Positions 1 to 6,913 of a DNA stretch of 20,281 bases are shown in pieces (within the stretch, counting starts at the first letter, position 1; every line of letters begins with the position of its first letter). The notes beneath the pieces are model-generated. The model was not told the origin of the DNA. It made no database searches and was given only the letters and a program-made list of their open reading frames with translations. The stretch lies in NCBI GenBank assembly GCA_022361535.1, contig JAKSAU010000894.1:1-20281 (forward strand), written 5' to 3'. Source of the DNA: Desulfobacterales bacterium (GTDB lineage Bacteria; Desulfobacterota; Desulfobacteria; Desulfobacterales; Desulfobacteraceae). The translations under genes and the position numbers were made by a program.

Positions 1-2544
1 ATAGTTGTTATAGAACCTTGCAAGACCGACTCGGAACAATGGTATCAACTGACCATTTGAGTAATTCCCGGTAATGGTTCCGTCAGTAGATACGTTGACC
101 CCTTCCAAATCACCGGCTGCATACCCATCTGAATCCTGGTATGTGGTGGATGAGGCTTTGGCGTATTGGGTTGTGGATAAAGAATCATTGATCCAGTTGT
201 TACCGTCATAGGCCGTACCAAAATCAAGTTTAACATCCATTTCTGTACTACCGAACGTACCGCCCAGAAAATCGGTTACAAAACTGAAATATCCGTCCGT
301 TGTTAAATCTGAAGTTGATTTGGTGGTCCAGGCTGTGGATCCCAGGATGTCGAAATTAATTACGCTCCTGTCATCATAAGGATCAGTGCTGGTACCGTAC
401 CTGAGATCATCTTCAAAGGTAAAGACGATGTCATCATCAGATCCGGACCCGGAATTATCCAAGTCAATGATCGCTTGGGTCTGGTCACCGGTTAACGTGG
501 CATCGGAGTAATTGTCCGGCGCCACATTAGGATCGATATCAAAGACAGCAGTAAGGCCTGCGGCAAGAGTGGTGGTTCCATTGGCTGACGGGGTTAGCTG
601 CATGTCAATGGTTGAATCCTGATCCCAGTCAATTCCGATGCCTGAAGTGGTAGCCCCGGATGTGGTCAATACCGCATTGGGATATTCCTCAGGTGGTGTG
701 GGATCAATAGCAAATTCGAGACTGTCTCCACCGGCAGTTCCCAGGCTTGTGGTAAACGTATACCTGACAGTGGCGGCTTGCGAAGAAGTGGCAAGGCCGT
801 CATTTTCCCATATTCTAAACTGGATCTGGGTATTGTCACTGTTTGCGGCATCAATAACTATAACTGTTTCTCCGCCACCGTTACTGGATGTCCAATTGGC
901 ACCGTCCCAAAATAGGGTATTTGTTGTGGGTGTACCACCTGCTGACAGTGAAGCGACTGCCCCTTGAGTTCCAGGGTCAATGATTGTCAACGTGGGATCA
1001 TTGGTGGGTGAGAAATTGAAGACCTGGCTAGCATTATCAAAATCATCCTCTTTTAGAGGCATATTCCAGTCCCAATCGTTTGTTCTTGCATCCACCATTA
1101 GGGTAATATTGCTGGATACCATATCAAAATCAGCTGCATTATCTACGCTGACAACAGTCGCCGCTGTCTGGGACGTTCCATCAAATGCCACATTAGAGAC
1201 CAGGGTGCCAGCTGAGTCGGCAATATCCGGGTTGCTCCAGTACCAGGTTTCTGTGACCGGGTTCCAGATAATACCCAGGCCTGTTGAGTCATGGGTCATG
1301 ACACTTGGGTCGTTGATGGCAAGACTGGTATTGTCGTTTGCTGTGTCGCCGGAATAGCTTAAGCCTTCAATACCTTGGATGTGAAGATCCTGCTCGGCAT
1401 TGATATCGAACCCTAAGGAATCGGTTGCAACAGCAGCCTGAGACAGCTGAATTTCAAGGTCCACTTCGGTATCCCCGTCAAATGCCAATTGGATGGTTGT
1501 CGAATCGGAATAGATAATGGAAGCGGTACCATAACCACTCGGTTTATCCGTGGCAGTAATAACATTATCACCGTCCGTGTCCACAAAATCCCAGGAACTT
1601 CCGTCATATTCAAACTGAAATCCATACCCGTCAGACGGCATGGACTCGTAATCCTGGATATTATACTCGATATCATCAAGGGAGTTAACCCCGTTAGCCG
1701 TGAAATTGCCCAAGCGGCCGGTAAATTCTTCCATGGTCAGGTTCAGGATATCCCCTGAGCTTTCACTAAATTCAATGGTACCCCTTGCCAAAAGGCCCTT
1801 TGAATCTGTCTCTTGGACTAGGTTCCGGTTGTCTTCATCCGGATCACAGGTGATTACATATTCCCAATCGGTACCTGTTTTTTTGTCATAATAGATGGTG
1901 ACATCGTGAGAGCTGCCCAAAGAATCATATACGCTGACCGTGGTCTGGTATTCATAGCTGGTTGCATTCATATAAGTATCTGCTGCAGAATCCCATACAT
2001 TGGAAAGAACAACCGCCTGGCTGAGTGAGTCTGCATCAAGGTTGGTAATGGCTGTCACTTCCGTACTTGCTTTGGGAGCACTTGTAAAGGCTTCAAGAAC
2101 AAGGTCCCCAATGGCTCCAATATCCTCGCCTGAATCCGGGTCCAAATTCCATCCTTGAACAATATAGCCTTCCTGATTGACCAGATACCCTTCAGCGTCA
2201 AAATAAAAATTACCTGCACGGGTATAATAATTATTATCCGTACCTTCCTGGCGGACAATAAAGAATCCATCGCCTCCAATGGAAAGGTCAGTGGTATTTC
2301 CTGTGGATTCAAAAGATCCCTGGTCAAAATTATTGGTCACCGATCCAACGGCCATACCACGACCCATCTGGGCAGTGCCTGCCTGGGTGGCCACACTTTC
2401 ATACAGGGTATCTGAAAAAGTGGACCGGCCGCTTTTAAACCCCACGGTATTGGTGTTGGCAATATTATTACCCACAACCTGCATACCGTTTCCCATATTT
2501 TTCAAACCACTGGTGCCTGTATAAAGTGAGCTTGATAATGACAT
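1..2544 (-). CDS. flgE: Flagellar hook protein FlgE, very large, C-terminus cut by window edge
   Basis: Hook filament subunit, exported by the flagellar type III system and polymerised under the FlgD cap. The frame is open for 848 codons from ATG at 2544 to the window edge with no stop, so the C-terminus is missing. The N-terminus is a classic axial-protein D0 region (MSLSSSLYTGTSGLKNMG, then VVGNNIANTNTVGFK), followed by DLSIGGDGFF near residue 87 and a FlgE-type VYDSLGSSHDVTIYY near 205-220. The visible end (STDGTITGNYSNGQLIPLF, about 819-837) is the motif that precedes the C-terminal D0/D1 in FlgE. Salmonella FlgE has about 400 residues, so roughly 450 extra residues, rich in Asp, Thr and Ser, lie in the surface-exposed middle. 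This part holds one dockerin-like loop (D322-D333) and the only cysteine seen (C233). A strong GAGGAGAG site sits 6 nt before the ATG. It follows flgD after 68 nt. Confidence 0.96.
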   Translation of the reverse strand, partial: MSLSSSLYTGTSGLKNMGNGMQVVGNNIANTNTVGFKSGRSTFSDTLYESVATQAGTAQMGRGMAVGSVTNNFDQGSFESTGNTTDLSIGGDGFFIVRQEGTDNNYYTRAGNFYFDAEGYLVNQEGYIVQGWNLDPDSGEDIGAIGDLVLEAFTSAPKASTEVTAITNLDADSLSQAVVLSNVWDSAADTYMNATSYEYQTTVSVYDSLGSSHDVTIYYDKKTGTDWEYVITCDPDEDNRNLVQETDSKGLLARGTIEFSESSGDILNLTMEEFTGRLGNFTANGVNSLDDIEYNIQDYESMPSDGYGFQFEYDGSSWDFVDTDGDNVITATDKPSGYGTASIIYSDSTTIQLAFDGDTEVDLEIQLSQAAVATDSLGFDINAEQDLHIQGIEGLSYSGDTANDNTSLAINDPSVMTHDSTGLGIIWNPVTETWYWSNPDIADSAGTLVSNVAFDGTSQTAATVVSVDNAADFDMVSSNITLMVDARTNDWDWNMPLKEDDFDNASQVFNFSPTNDPTLTIIDPGTQGAVASLSAGGTPTTNTLFWDGANWTSSNGGGETVIVIDAANSDNTQIQFRIWENDGLATSSQAATVRYTFTTSLGTAGGDSLEFAIDPTPPEEYPNAVLTTSGATTSGIGIDWDQDSTIDMQLTPSANGTTTLAAGLTAVFDIDPNVAPDNYSDATLTGDQTQAIIDLDNSGSGSDDDIVFTFEDDLRYGTSTDPYDDRSVINFDILGSTAWTTKSTSDLTTDGYFSFVTDFLGGTFGSTEMDVKLDFGTAYDGNNWINDSLSTTQYAKASSTTYQDSDGYAAGDLEGVNVSTDGTITGNYSNGQLIPLFRVGLARFYNNY
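1546..1581 (-). other. Dockerin/EF-hand-like calcium-loop motif inside FlgE
   Basis: Residues 322-333 of FlgE read DTDGDNVITATD. This matches the calcium-loop pattern D-x-D/N-x-D-x-x-I-x-x-x-D of dockerins and related EF-hand-like loops, with acidic residues at positions 1, 3, 5 and 12 and Ile at 8. It lies in the variable outer part of the hook subunit. Calcium binding is inferred from the pattern alone. Confidence 0.45.
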
Positions 2545-2578
2545 GTTTAACTCTCCTCGGTATCTATTTAATCCAGGT

Positions 2579-2596
2579 GCCCTTAGATTTTAGGGC
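2579..2596. repeat. Inverted repeat GCCCT-N8-AGGGC in the flgE leader
   Basis: Perfect 5-bp arms GCCCT/AGGGC are separated by 8 nt in the 68-nt flgD-flgE gap, upstream of the flgE ribosome binding site. No T-run follows on the minus strand, so it is not an obvious intrinsic terminator. It may be an mRNA hairpin or an operator. The same arms with the same spacing recur at 6380-6397. Confidence 0.35.
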
Positions 2597-2612
2597 AGCC
2601 TATTTTGTATGC

Positions 2613-3716
2613 TTAATAAATCTCTTCAACATTGGACAGGGCAACCAGACGGCCGCTGTCTGAAAGTACAAGGTACTGGGTGTTATTCACGTTCTTAATG
2701 GCTGAAACTTCTTCTGCAACATCTGTAGATAAAGATTCACCGGAATCCGTTTCGACTGTGTAATAATAAAGACCGTCGTTCATCTGGCTTCCGTTCGAAC
2801 TCAATGCATTCCAATATTTGGAATTTGTACCTTCCTGAAGCTCGTCTGCGTCCATGGTGATAGTATTGACCAGTTCATCATAGGCATCGTAAATTTTAAT
2901 TGTCACCGGCTCAACAGTCTCAAGGTCAAACTCCAATTCCCCGCCATATACCTCTCCATCCTCAACCAGGACGATGGGAGAACTGCTCTTCACCCCGTTG
3001 CCAAGGTAATCCATAATAGATTCTACTTCAGACTCATCATTGAGTTCAGTCACAGACGTCACATCATCAATGGATATGAGCACACCCTGGACGACTAAGT
3101 ATGGTGTTCCATTGTTGTAGGTCACCCCTTGAACTGTACCGGTAACAGAAGTTTCAACTGTTTCGTATCCATAACCGTAGTCGGCCAGGACTTTATAGGT
3201 ATACTGGCCGTCGGTAACCGCTTCACCTGTGCTGTCCGTACCATCCCAGCTGACCAGTTGGCCGCCTGATGACATCTGGCCCTCATAGAGTCTTGTGACT
3301 TTATTGCCGTCTGAATCATAGATATCCACCATGACATCGGCTGCTGCGTTCAGGTTATAGAAACCACTTGTGACCGTACCATCCGTTACTTCAATGGAGT
3401 CAATGTATCCTGTAACCTCCTTGCCGATATAATCTACACCGTCACTCTGGGTGCCGCTCTCATAGGCAGTGGCAACATTGTCCATGGTATCGTTAAGATT
3501 CATCAATTGCTCCAACTGTGAATACTCAGCCAGCTGGGCTGTAAAATCGGTTCCTTCCTGCGGATTTAATGGATCCTGGTTTTCAAGCTGAGCAACCAGA
3601 AGAGTCAAAAATTCCTCACGCCCCAGGGTTTCTTCGGCGTCAGCCTGTTGTGATGTATGGGAAACATAGCTTGAAGAAATGTTTTCCAGTGTCGAATTTG
3701 ATGTTGATACCGTCAT
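2613..3716 (-). CDS. flgD: Flagellar hook-capping scaffold FlgD with duplicated C-terminal domain
   Basis: Caps the growing hook and directs insertion of FlgE subunits. The N-terminal part (about 33-80) has the family signature EEFLTLLVAQLENQDPLNP followed by FTAQLAEYSQLEQL. The usual FlgD C-terminal unit, an Ig-like fold set in a tudor-like barrel, appears twice: about 95-222 and about 236-365. The copies align at DYIGKEVTG/DYLGNGVKS, VDIYDSDGNKV/IKIYDAYDELV, DGQYTYKV/DGLYYYTV and NNGTPYLVV/NNTQYLVLS. At 367 residues it is well above the roughly 230 of enterobacterial FlgD, and the duplication accounts for the excess. The start is supported by AGGAGGT placed 5 nt before the ATG. It lies 12 nt after fliK and 68 nt before flgE, so it is almost certainly cotranscribed with both. 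Confidence 0.96.
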   Translation of the reverse strand: MTVSTSNSTLENISSSYVSHTSQQADAEETLGREEFLTLLVAQLENQDPLNPQEGTDFTAQLAEYSQLEQLMNLNDTMDNVATAYESGTQSDGVDYIGKEVTGYIDSIEVTDGTVTSGFYNLNAAADVMVDIYDSDGNKVTRLYEGQMSSGGQLVSWDGTDSTGEAVTDGQYTYKVLADYGYGYETVETSVTGTVQGVTYNNGTPYLVVQGVLISIDDVTSVTELNDESEVESIMDYLGNGVKSSSPIVLVEDGEVYGGELEFDLETVEPVTIKIYDAYDELVNTITMDADELQEGTNSKYWNALSSNGSQMNDGLYYYTVETDSGESLSTDVAEEVSAIKNVNNTQYLVLSDSGRLVALSNVEEIY

Positions 3717-3728
3717 ATGCCACCTCCT

Positions 3729-5486
3729 CTATGCAACATAGTGCAGGGACCCGCCAATATCGTTTTCAGGGGTCAGGGGGGTTAAATTGTTTATATTTTC
3801 TTCTTCTCCGTCATTGCCGGAGTTAAATGCTTTTCCTTTTTTTTTTCTACCGGACTGATCCTGGGCTCGTGCATCGGCCATGGACTGCTTGAAATCACTG
3901 CTCATATCCACCTCAAACCGCTCTAAACTGATGCCCGAGGATGAAAGGATGGTTTTGATTTCATTGACATTTGATGCCAGGATATCTCTTGCAGACTGAT
4001 GCTCTGTAATGATACTTACCTTCATAGCATCCCCGTTATTTTCAATGGACATGAACACCCTGCCCAACTCAGGCGGTTTTAGTTGAAGCCGAAGGGTATC
4101 TTCACCCAGGTTGATGGCCCTGATAATACTTTTACCCACCTGTTGAGTCACGTGGTTTGGAAGGCTGGAGAAGGTCTGCCTGGCTTTGTCTACGCCAGCG
4201 TTACCCATGTTTGATATAGTGCTTGTTTTATCGGTCGCAGCAACTGCAGCATCTGTATCCGCAGTACCGGAATAACTGGTTTCATTTGTCTGAGCTGCCC
4301 CACTCATCTTATCGAATAGCGCGCCCTTTTCCGCCAAAGATTGCTGATCACCCCGACCCGGATCAGCCATATTGCCCATGGCAGGATCGATTTTTCCGGC
4401 AACACCTTTGGTTTGTGCTGCTGCAGCGGCATCATTTGCACTAATTTGATTGAGCAAATCTGCTTTGACCTGATCCCTAATCTGGGTTGTGACCAGATCT
4501 GTGGATGCACCGGTTTCGCCTTCTTTAGTTGACACTTCAAGTCCGGAAAACAGCTGTGCCAGCAACTCCTGACCAGATTTCCCAGACTCTAATGACTGTG
4601 ATATTGCCAAAGTACTGTTATTTGTTTCCTGAGAATTTTGCATCTGGCCGGAAAGCAGTTCCTGTTTCTGCTCAAATGCTGAAATCAATTGGTTCAGGGT
4701 AAGCGGACCTTCGGTGTTGTTCTGGGAAGTCAGCCCCAGTTGGTCAAACAATTTGACCCAGGCAGAATCTTCACCATCAGTCTGATATGAAACACCTGAG
4801 TTGAAAGAGGTTTCTCCAAGCTGGCTAAGCTGCTGGATAAAGATATCAAGATCAAATCCACGATTTCCCCGGGAGGCATTGTCAAGCATCCCGGCAATTT
4901 TTTCCTGGTCTATCCCCATCATGCCTAAAAGTGAATGGATATAAGGCACATCTGATGTCGGCATGAAAGTCATGGTTTCAGAAATCAAGTCTTCCTCTTC
5001 CTGGGACAGCTCAAACAGCTTGTCCATAAAATCAGAAACAGGAATCGTACCCGCTCCTTCTTCAAGGGAGAAGGTTAATTCCGACATCAAATCTTTAATG
5101 GATTCCGGGTCAAAACCGGCATCGATAAGTAGTTGCTCAAGGGAATCAAGTCCGTCCTGGTTAATGGACAGGTTATCGAGTTCCCCGTCTGAAAGGGATA
5201 AAAACAGGCGTTTTAACTCAATAATAAACCCTAAACCTTCTTCGTTGCTCAAGGTGCTATCAAGAGTGGCATACAAATTTGAATCATCAGCATTGGTGCC
5301 TGTACCGGTCAAAATTTCTCCAACGCTTTGACCAGTCTGTCCGTTCCGGACAGCGCGATTCAATTGGCCATAAAAGGAATCCCCTTTTAAACCGCGGGCT
5401 TCAGCACCTAAGGTAGTCCCCCCGGAGAATTCACCCGGGGTAGCATTCATCAGCGTACTGCCTATATTGGAAAACATCAAATCCAT
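3729..5486 (-). CDS. fliK: Flagellar hook-length control protein FliK
   Basis: Secreted molecular ruler that measures hook length and switches export specificity from hook to filament subunits. The 585-residue protein has a long low-conservation N-terminal part rich in Gln, Ser, Asn and Gly, as in ruler proteins. The Flg_hook C-terminal domain is at about 455-540, recognised by LRLQLKPPELGRV (from 465) and the following amphipathic stretch to about 530. After it comes a basic RKKKGK patch (547-552) and an acidic tail. The patch is encoded across a run of ten A bases (3837-3846). Salmonella FliK has about 405 residues, so this ruler is long. The ATG at 5486 is chosen because AGGTGA lies 4 nt upstream; an in-frame ATG three codons later is too far from it. 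It is the first gene of the hook operon, with a -24/-12 promoter about 50 nt upstream. Confidence 0.92.
   Translation of the reverse strand: MDLMFSNIGSTLMNATPGEFSGGTTLGAEARGLKGDSFYGQLNRAVRNGQTGQSVGEILTGTGTNADDSNLYATLDSTLSNEEGLGFIIELKRLFLSLSDGELDNLSINQDGLDSLEQLLIDAGFDPESIKDLMSELTFSLEEGAGTIPVSDFMDKLFELSQEEEDLISETMTFMPTSDVPYIHSLLGMMGIDQEKIAGMLDNASRGNRGFDLDIFIQQLSQLGETSFNSGVSYQTDGEDSAWVKLFDQLGLTSQNNTEGPLTLNQLISAFEQKQELLSGQMQNSQETNNSTLAISQSLESGKSGQELLAQLFSGLEVSTKEGETGASTDLVTTQIRDQVKADLLNQISANDAAAAAQTKGVAGKIDPAMGNMADPGRGDQQSLAEKGALFDKMSGAAQTNETSYSGTADTDAAVAATDKTSTISNMGNAGVDKARQTFSSLPNHVTQQVGKSIIRAINLGEDTLRLQLKPPELGRVFMSIENNGDAMKVSIITEHQSARDILASNVNEIKTILSSSGISLERFEVDMSSDFKQSMADARAQDQSGRKKKGKAFNSGNDGEEENINNLTPLTPENDIGGSLHYVA
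3837..3846 (-). repeat. Ten-A homopolymer in the 3' part of fliK
   Basis: The coding strand carries ten consecutive A bases across codons AGA-AAA-AAA-AAA, just after the Flg_hook domain. One extra A brings TAA five codons after the tract; one lost A brings TAA about 14 codons after it. Either slip would leave the core domain intact and remove most of the last 35 residues. Confidence 0.6.
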
Positions 5487-5534
5487 GAATCACCTATAAA
5501 AGTTTCTTTTGCCACTACTTGGATCTACAAAAAA

Positions 5535-5549
5535 GCAACCATCATGCCA
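5535..5549 (-). promoter_or_regulatory. Sigma-54 (-24/-12) promoter of fliK-flgD-flgE
   Basis: The minus strand reads TGGCATGATGGTTGC followed by TTTTTT. GG and GC have the exact spacing of the sigma-54 consensus TGGCACG-N4-TTGC, with one mismatch (T for C after GGCA). The predicted start near 5523 gives a leader of about 37 nt before fliK, with no other ORF between. Confidence 0.88.
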
Positions 5550-5677
5550 AAATTCAGAACCAAAGATTTAATGCTTTTATTTCAAGTGGTTGTAAAAACC
5601 AAAAAAGATTATTTCAGGTAGTCCATACCACATTTCAGGCAGGAATTTCCCCGTGAAAAAGGAACAAGGGAAGAATT

Positions 5678-5706
5678 TACCCAGCCTTAATATTTAAGGG
5701 TGGGTA
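5678..5706. promoter_or_regulatory. 12-bp interrupted palindrome, candidate activator site or hairpin
   Basis: Outer arms TACCCA/TGGGTA and inner arms CCTTAA/TTAAGG enclose TAT. Only one G-G mismatch interrupts 12 base pairs. No T-run follows on either strand, which argues against an intrinsic terminator. Its centre is about 145 nt upstream of the fliK -24 box, a distance typical of enhancer sites for sigma-54 activators. The activator role is inference; the symmetry is directly visible. Confidence 0.55.
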
Positions 5707-5826
5707 CCTTGACAAATCTCTGATTTTATCTTTTTCTTTGACAAAGGACTTTATACGAATGTTTTGAGGATAAGCCGGTAATTTTGACCGTTAAAGTTTA
5801 AAAGCTATCTATATTAAAGGTACGAT

Positions 5827-6159
5827 TTGAACGACCAGAATGCAGAACTTAATTCAATAGCCATCAATGAGGCCCAGCTTCTTTTGGCGGAAAAGCGTAC
5901 ATCCTTAGCCGTGATGCGAACAGGTATAGCTGTTTTAGCCTTACCATTGTCTGTAATGAGTCTGTTGATAGCAACTTCAAAGTATTATGATGTCTTCCAT
6001 GTTTTACACTTTCTTATTCCGCTGGGAATACTCAATTTTACCTTAATTATTCTTGGAGCCTTTCTGATTATCCGTTCAATAATTCGAATGCGGCACTATG
6101 ATTACCTCATTCACGAAATTAAGTTAAAGCATAGTGTAATCGGGGAATTTCTTGAGTAG
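5827..6159 (+). CDS. Small DUF202-like inner-membrane protein
   Basis: A 110-residue protein of unknown function with two predicted membrane helices (about 31-50 and 59-83) and short hydrophilic ends. The stretch LLLAEKRTSLAVMRTGIAV (18-36) resembles the DUF202/YidH signature, in which an ERT segment precedes WIRTGLA at the start of the first helix. I assign it to that family at moderate confidence. The start is TTG at 5827: AAAGGT lies about 5 nt upstream and no in-frame ATG lies nearby. It is on the strand opposite to the flagellar genes and interrupts the usual motE/ylxF-fliK junction. Nothing in it points to a flagellar role. It could be an unrelated insertion or a lineage-specific accessory. 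Confidence 0.7.
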   Translation: MNDQNAELNSIAINEAQLLLAEKRTSLAVMRTGIAVLALPLSVMSLLIATSKYYDVFHVLHFLIPLGILNFTLIILGAFLIIRSIIRMRHYDYLIHEIKLKHSVIGEFLE

Positions 6160-6286
6160 ATTTCAACCGATTCTTATTGTTTTTAATTGCTATGGCGATT
6201 TTCAAAAAATGTTCCTTTTTAATGCGGGTAGATTAATTATTGGCAGCACCCTCAATGAAGATATTGCCGTTTGAGCAACTAGACTC

Positions 6287-6356
6287 GTTTGTTCTCAGAA
6301 GACGGCATCAGGCAAATTTTTCTAAAAAAAATCGGCAGCCGCTTCTTAGAATAAAC
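6287..6356. repeat. 70-nt imperfect inverted repeat (19-bp stem)
   Basis: The left arm 6287-6306 (GTTTGTTCTCAGAAGACGGC) pairs with the right arm 6338-6356 (GCCGCTTCTTAGAATAAAC). This gives 19 pairs including one G-T wobble, with one C/T mismatch and one bulged A. The 31-nt loop contains a T5/A8 stretch that can form a second small stem. There is no T-run after it on either strand. It could be a MITE- or REP-like element, a structured RNA or an mRNA processing hairpin. No second copy was seen in the window. Confidence 0.6.
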
Positions 6357-6379
6357 TGGCCGGTATTTGTACATGGGAT

Positions 6380-6397
6380 GCCCTTGATCACCAGGGC
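6380..6397. repeat. Inverted repeat GCCCT-N8-AGGGC downstream of the large hairpin
   Basis: Arms GCCCT/AGGGC, plus one further G-C pair after a mismatch, enclose ATCA. The arms and the 8-nt spacing are the same as in the flgE leader at 2579-2596. It lies about 80 nt upstream of the SnoaL-like gene. Its function is not known. Confidence 0.35.
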
Positions 6398-6478
6398 TAA
6401 TCGGAATGTTATTTTGAGAAATGATATTTACTCTTTATTAGGTCCCTCTTAGCAATCAATTATAATAAGGAGAAACAT

Positions 6479-6868
6479 TTGAAAAAGCATCCAACAATAG
6501 AACAGATTGAAAAGGCCGATAAGGCAATCGTATCCGAAGATTTTGACACACTTTTAGACCTTTATACGATTGATGCAGTCTTAGTGATTGAGCCAGGCAG
6601 AAACGCCGTTGGCAGAAAAGCAATAAGGCAAGCGTTCGCAGCAATCGCCGATTACTTCAAAAATGGATTACAAGTCCGGCAGCAAGGAATAGAGGTACTG
6701 GAATCCGACGATACGGCTTTAGTATTGGCCAAGACCTTGGTTTCAGCCCCCAATTATCCTGAGACAGTTAGAAAAGCAACCTATGTTTTCAATAAAGATG
6801 AGCGTGGTGTCTGGTTGTGCTCGATTGATAATTCATATGGCCATGATATTATTGGGAAATATGAATAA
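6479..6868 (+). CDS. SnoaL/DUF4440-like NTF2-fold protein
   Basis: A 129-residue soluble protein with the layout of the SnoaL-like/DUF4440 NTF2-fold superfamily: an N-terminal helix pair with DFDTLLDLYTIDAVLVIEPG (21-40), a GRKAIRQAF segment (45-53), then beta strands ending in WLCSIDNSYG (112-121), a common ending in this group. Members bind small molecules or act as isomerases or cyclases; the substrate cannot be told from sequence. The start is TTG at 6479, supported by AAGGAG 6 nt upstream; the reading frame contains no internal Met codon at all. It converges on the MotE-like gene with a 45-nt gap in which I see no clear terminator. There is no evident link to motility. Confidence 0.8.
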   Translation: MKKHPTIEQIEKADKAIVSEDFDTLLDLYTIDAVLVIEPGRNAVGRKAIRQAFAAIADYFKNGLQVRQQGIEVLESDDTALVLAKTLVSAPNYPETVRKATYVFNKDERGVWLCSIDNSYGHDIIGKYE

Positions 6869-6913
6869 CATGGGCTATACTTGAAAAATGAATATACCAG
6901 GTGTAGCAATCTG

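Larger units (their letters stand above)
5487..5826. other. Divergent intergenic region between fliK and the DUF202-like gene
   Basis: This 340-nt stretch has no convincing ORF. Near fliK it carries a -24/-12 element at 5535-5549 pointing left. In the middle is a strong inverted repeat at 5678-5706. TTGACA occurs at 5709-5714 and 5738-5743 on the plus strand, but I found no good -10 hexamer at 16-18 nt from either, so I do not call a sigma-70 promoter for the rightward gene. Confidence 0.6.
6160..6478. other. Intergenic region between the two plus-strand genes
   Basis: This 319-nt stretch contains a long imperfect hairpin (6287-6356) and a short one (6380-6397). A TTG-initiated reading frame of 70 codons (6240-6452) has no clear ribosome binding site and runs straight through both hairpins; I do not consider it a gene. 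TATAAT at 6461-6466 is too close to the next gene to be its -10 box without removing the ribosome binding site. Confidence 0.5.

Noticed and set aside
638..1357. Plus-strand ORFs of 109 and 125 codons opposite flgE
   Set aside because: They lie antisense to the well-supported FlgE frame and show no domain or ribosome binding site.
5792..5799. Perfect TAAAGTTT match to a flagellar sigma-28 -35 box before the DUF202-like gene
   Set aside because: No GCCGATAA-like -10 box occurs at about 11 nt downstream; the sequence there is ATATTAAA.
6287..6356. Possible integron attC site
   Set aside because: The arms begin GTTT and end AAAC, the reverse of the attC arrangement (AAC on the left arm, GTT on the right), and no integrase gene is near.
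6357..6370. TGGCCGGTATTTGT as a plus-strand sigma-54 promoter for the SnoaL-like gene
   Set aside because: The spacing between the GG and the second element is one base short, and the second element reads TTGT rather than TTGC.
6240..6452. 70-codon TTG-started ORF between the two inserted genes
   Set aside because: There is no clear ribosome binding site and no recognisable family, and it crosses two inverted repeats.
6461..6466. TATAAT as a -10 box for the SnoaL-like gene
   Set aside because: Transcription would begin at or after its ribosome binding site, and no -35 hexamer lies 16-18 nt upstream.
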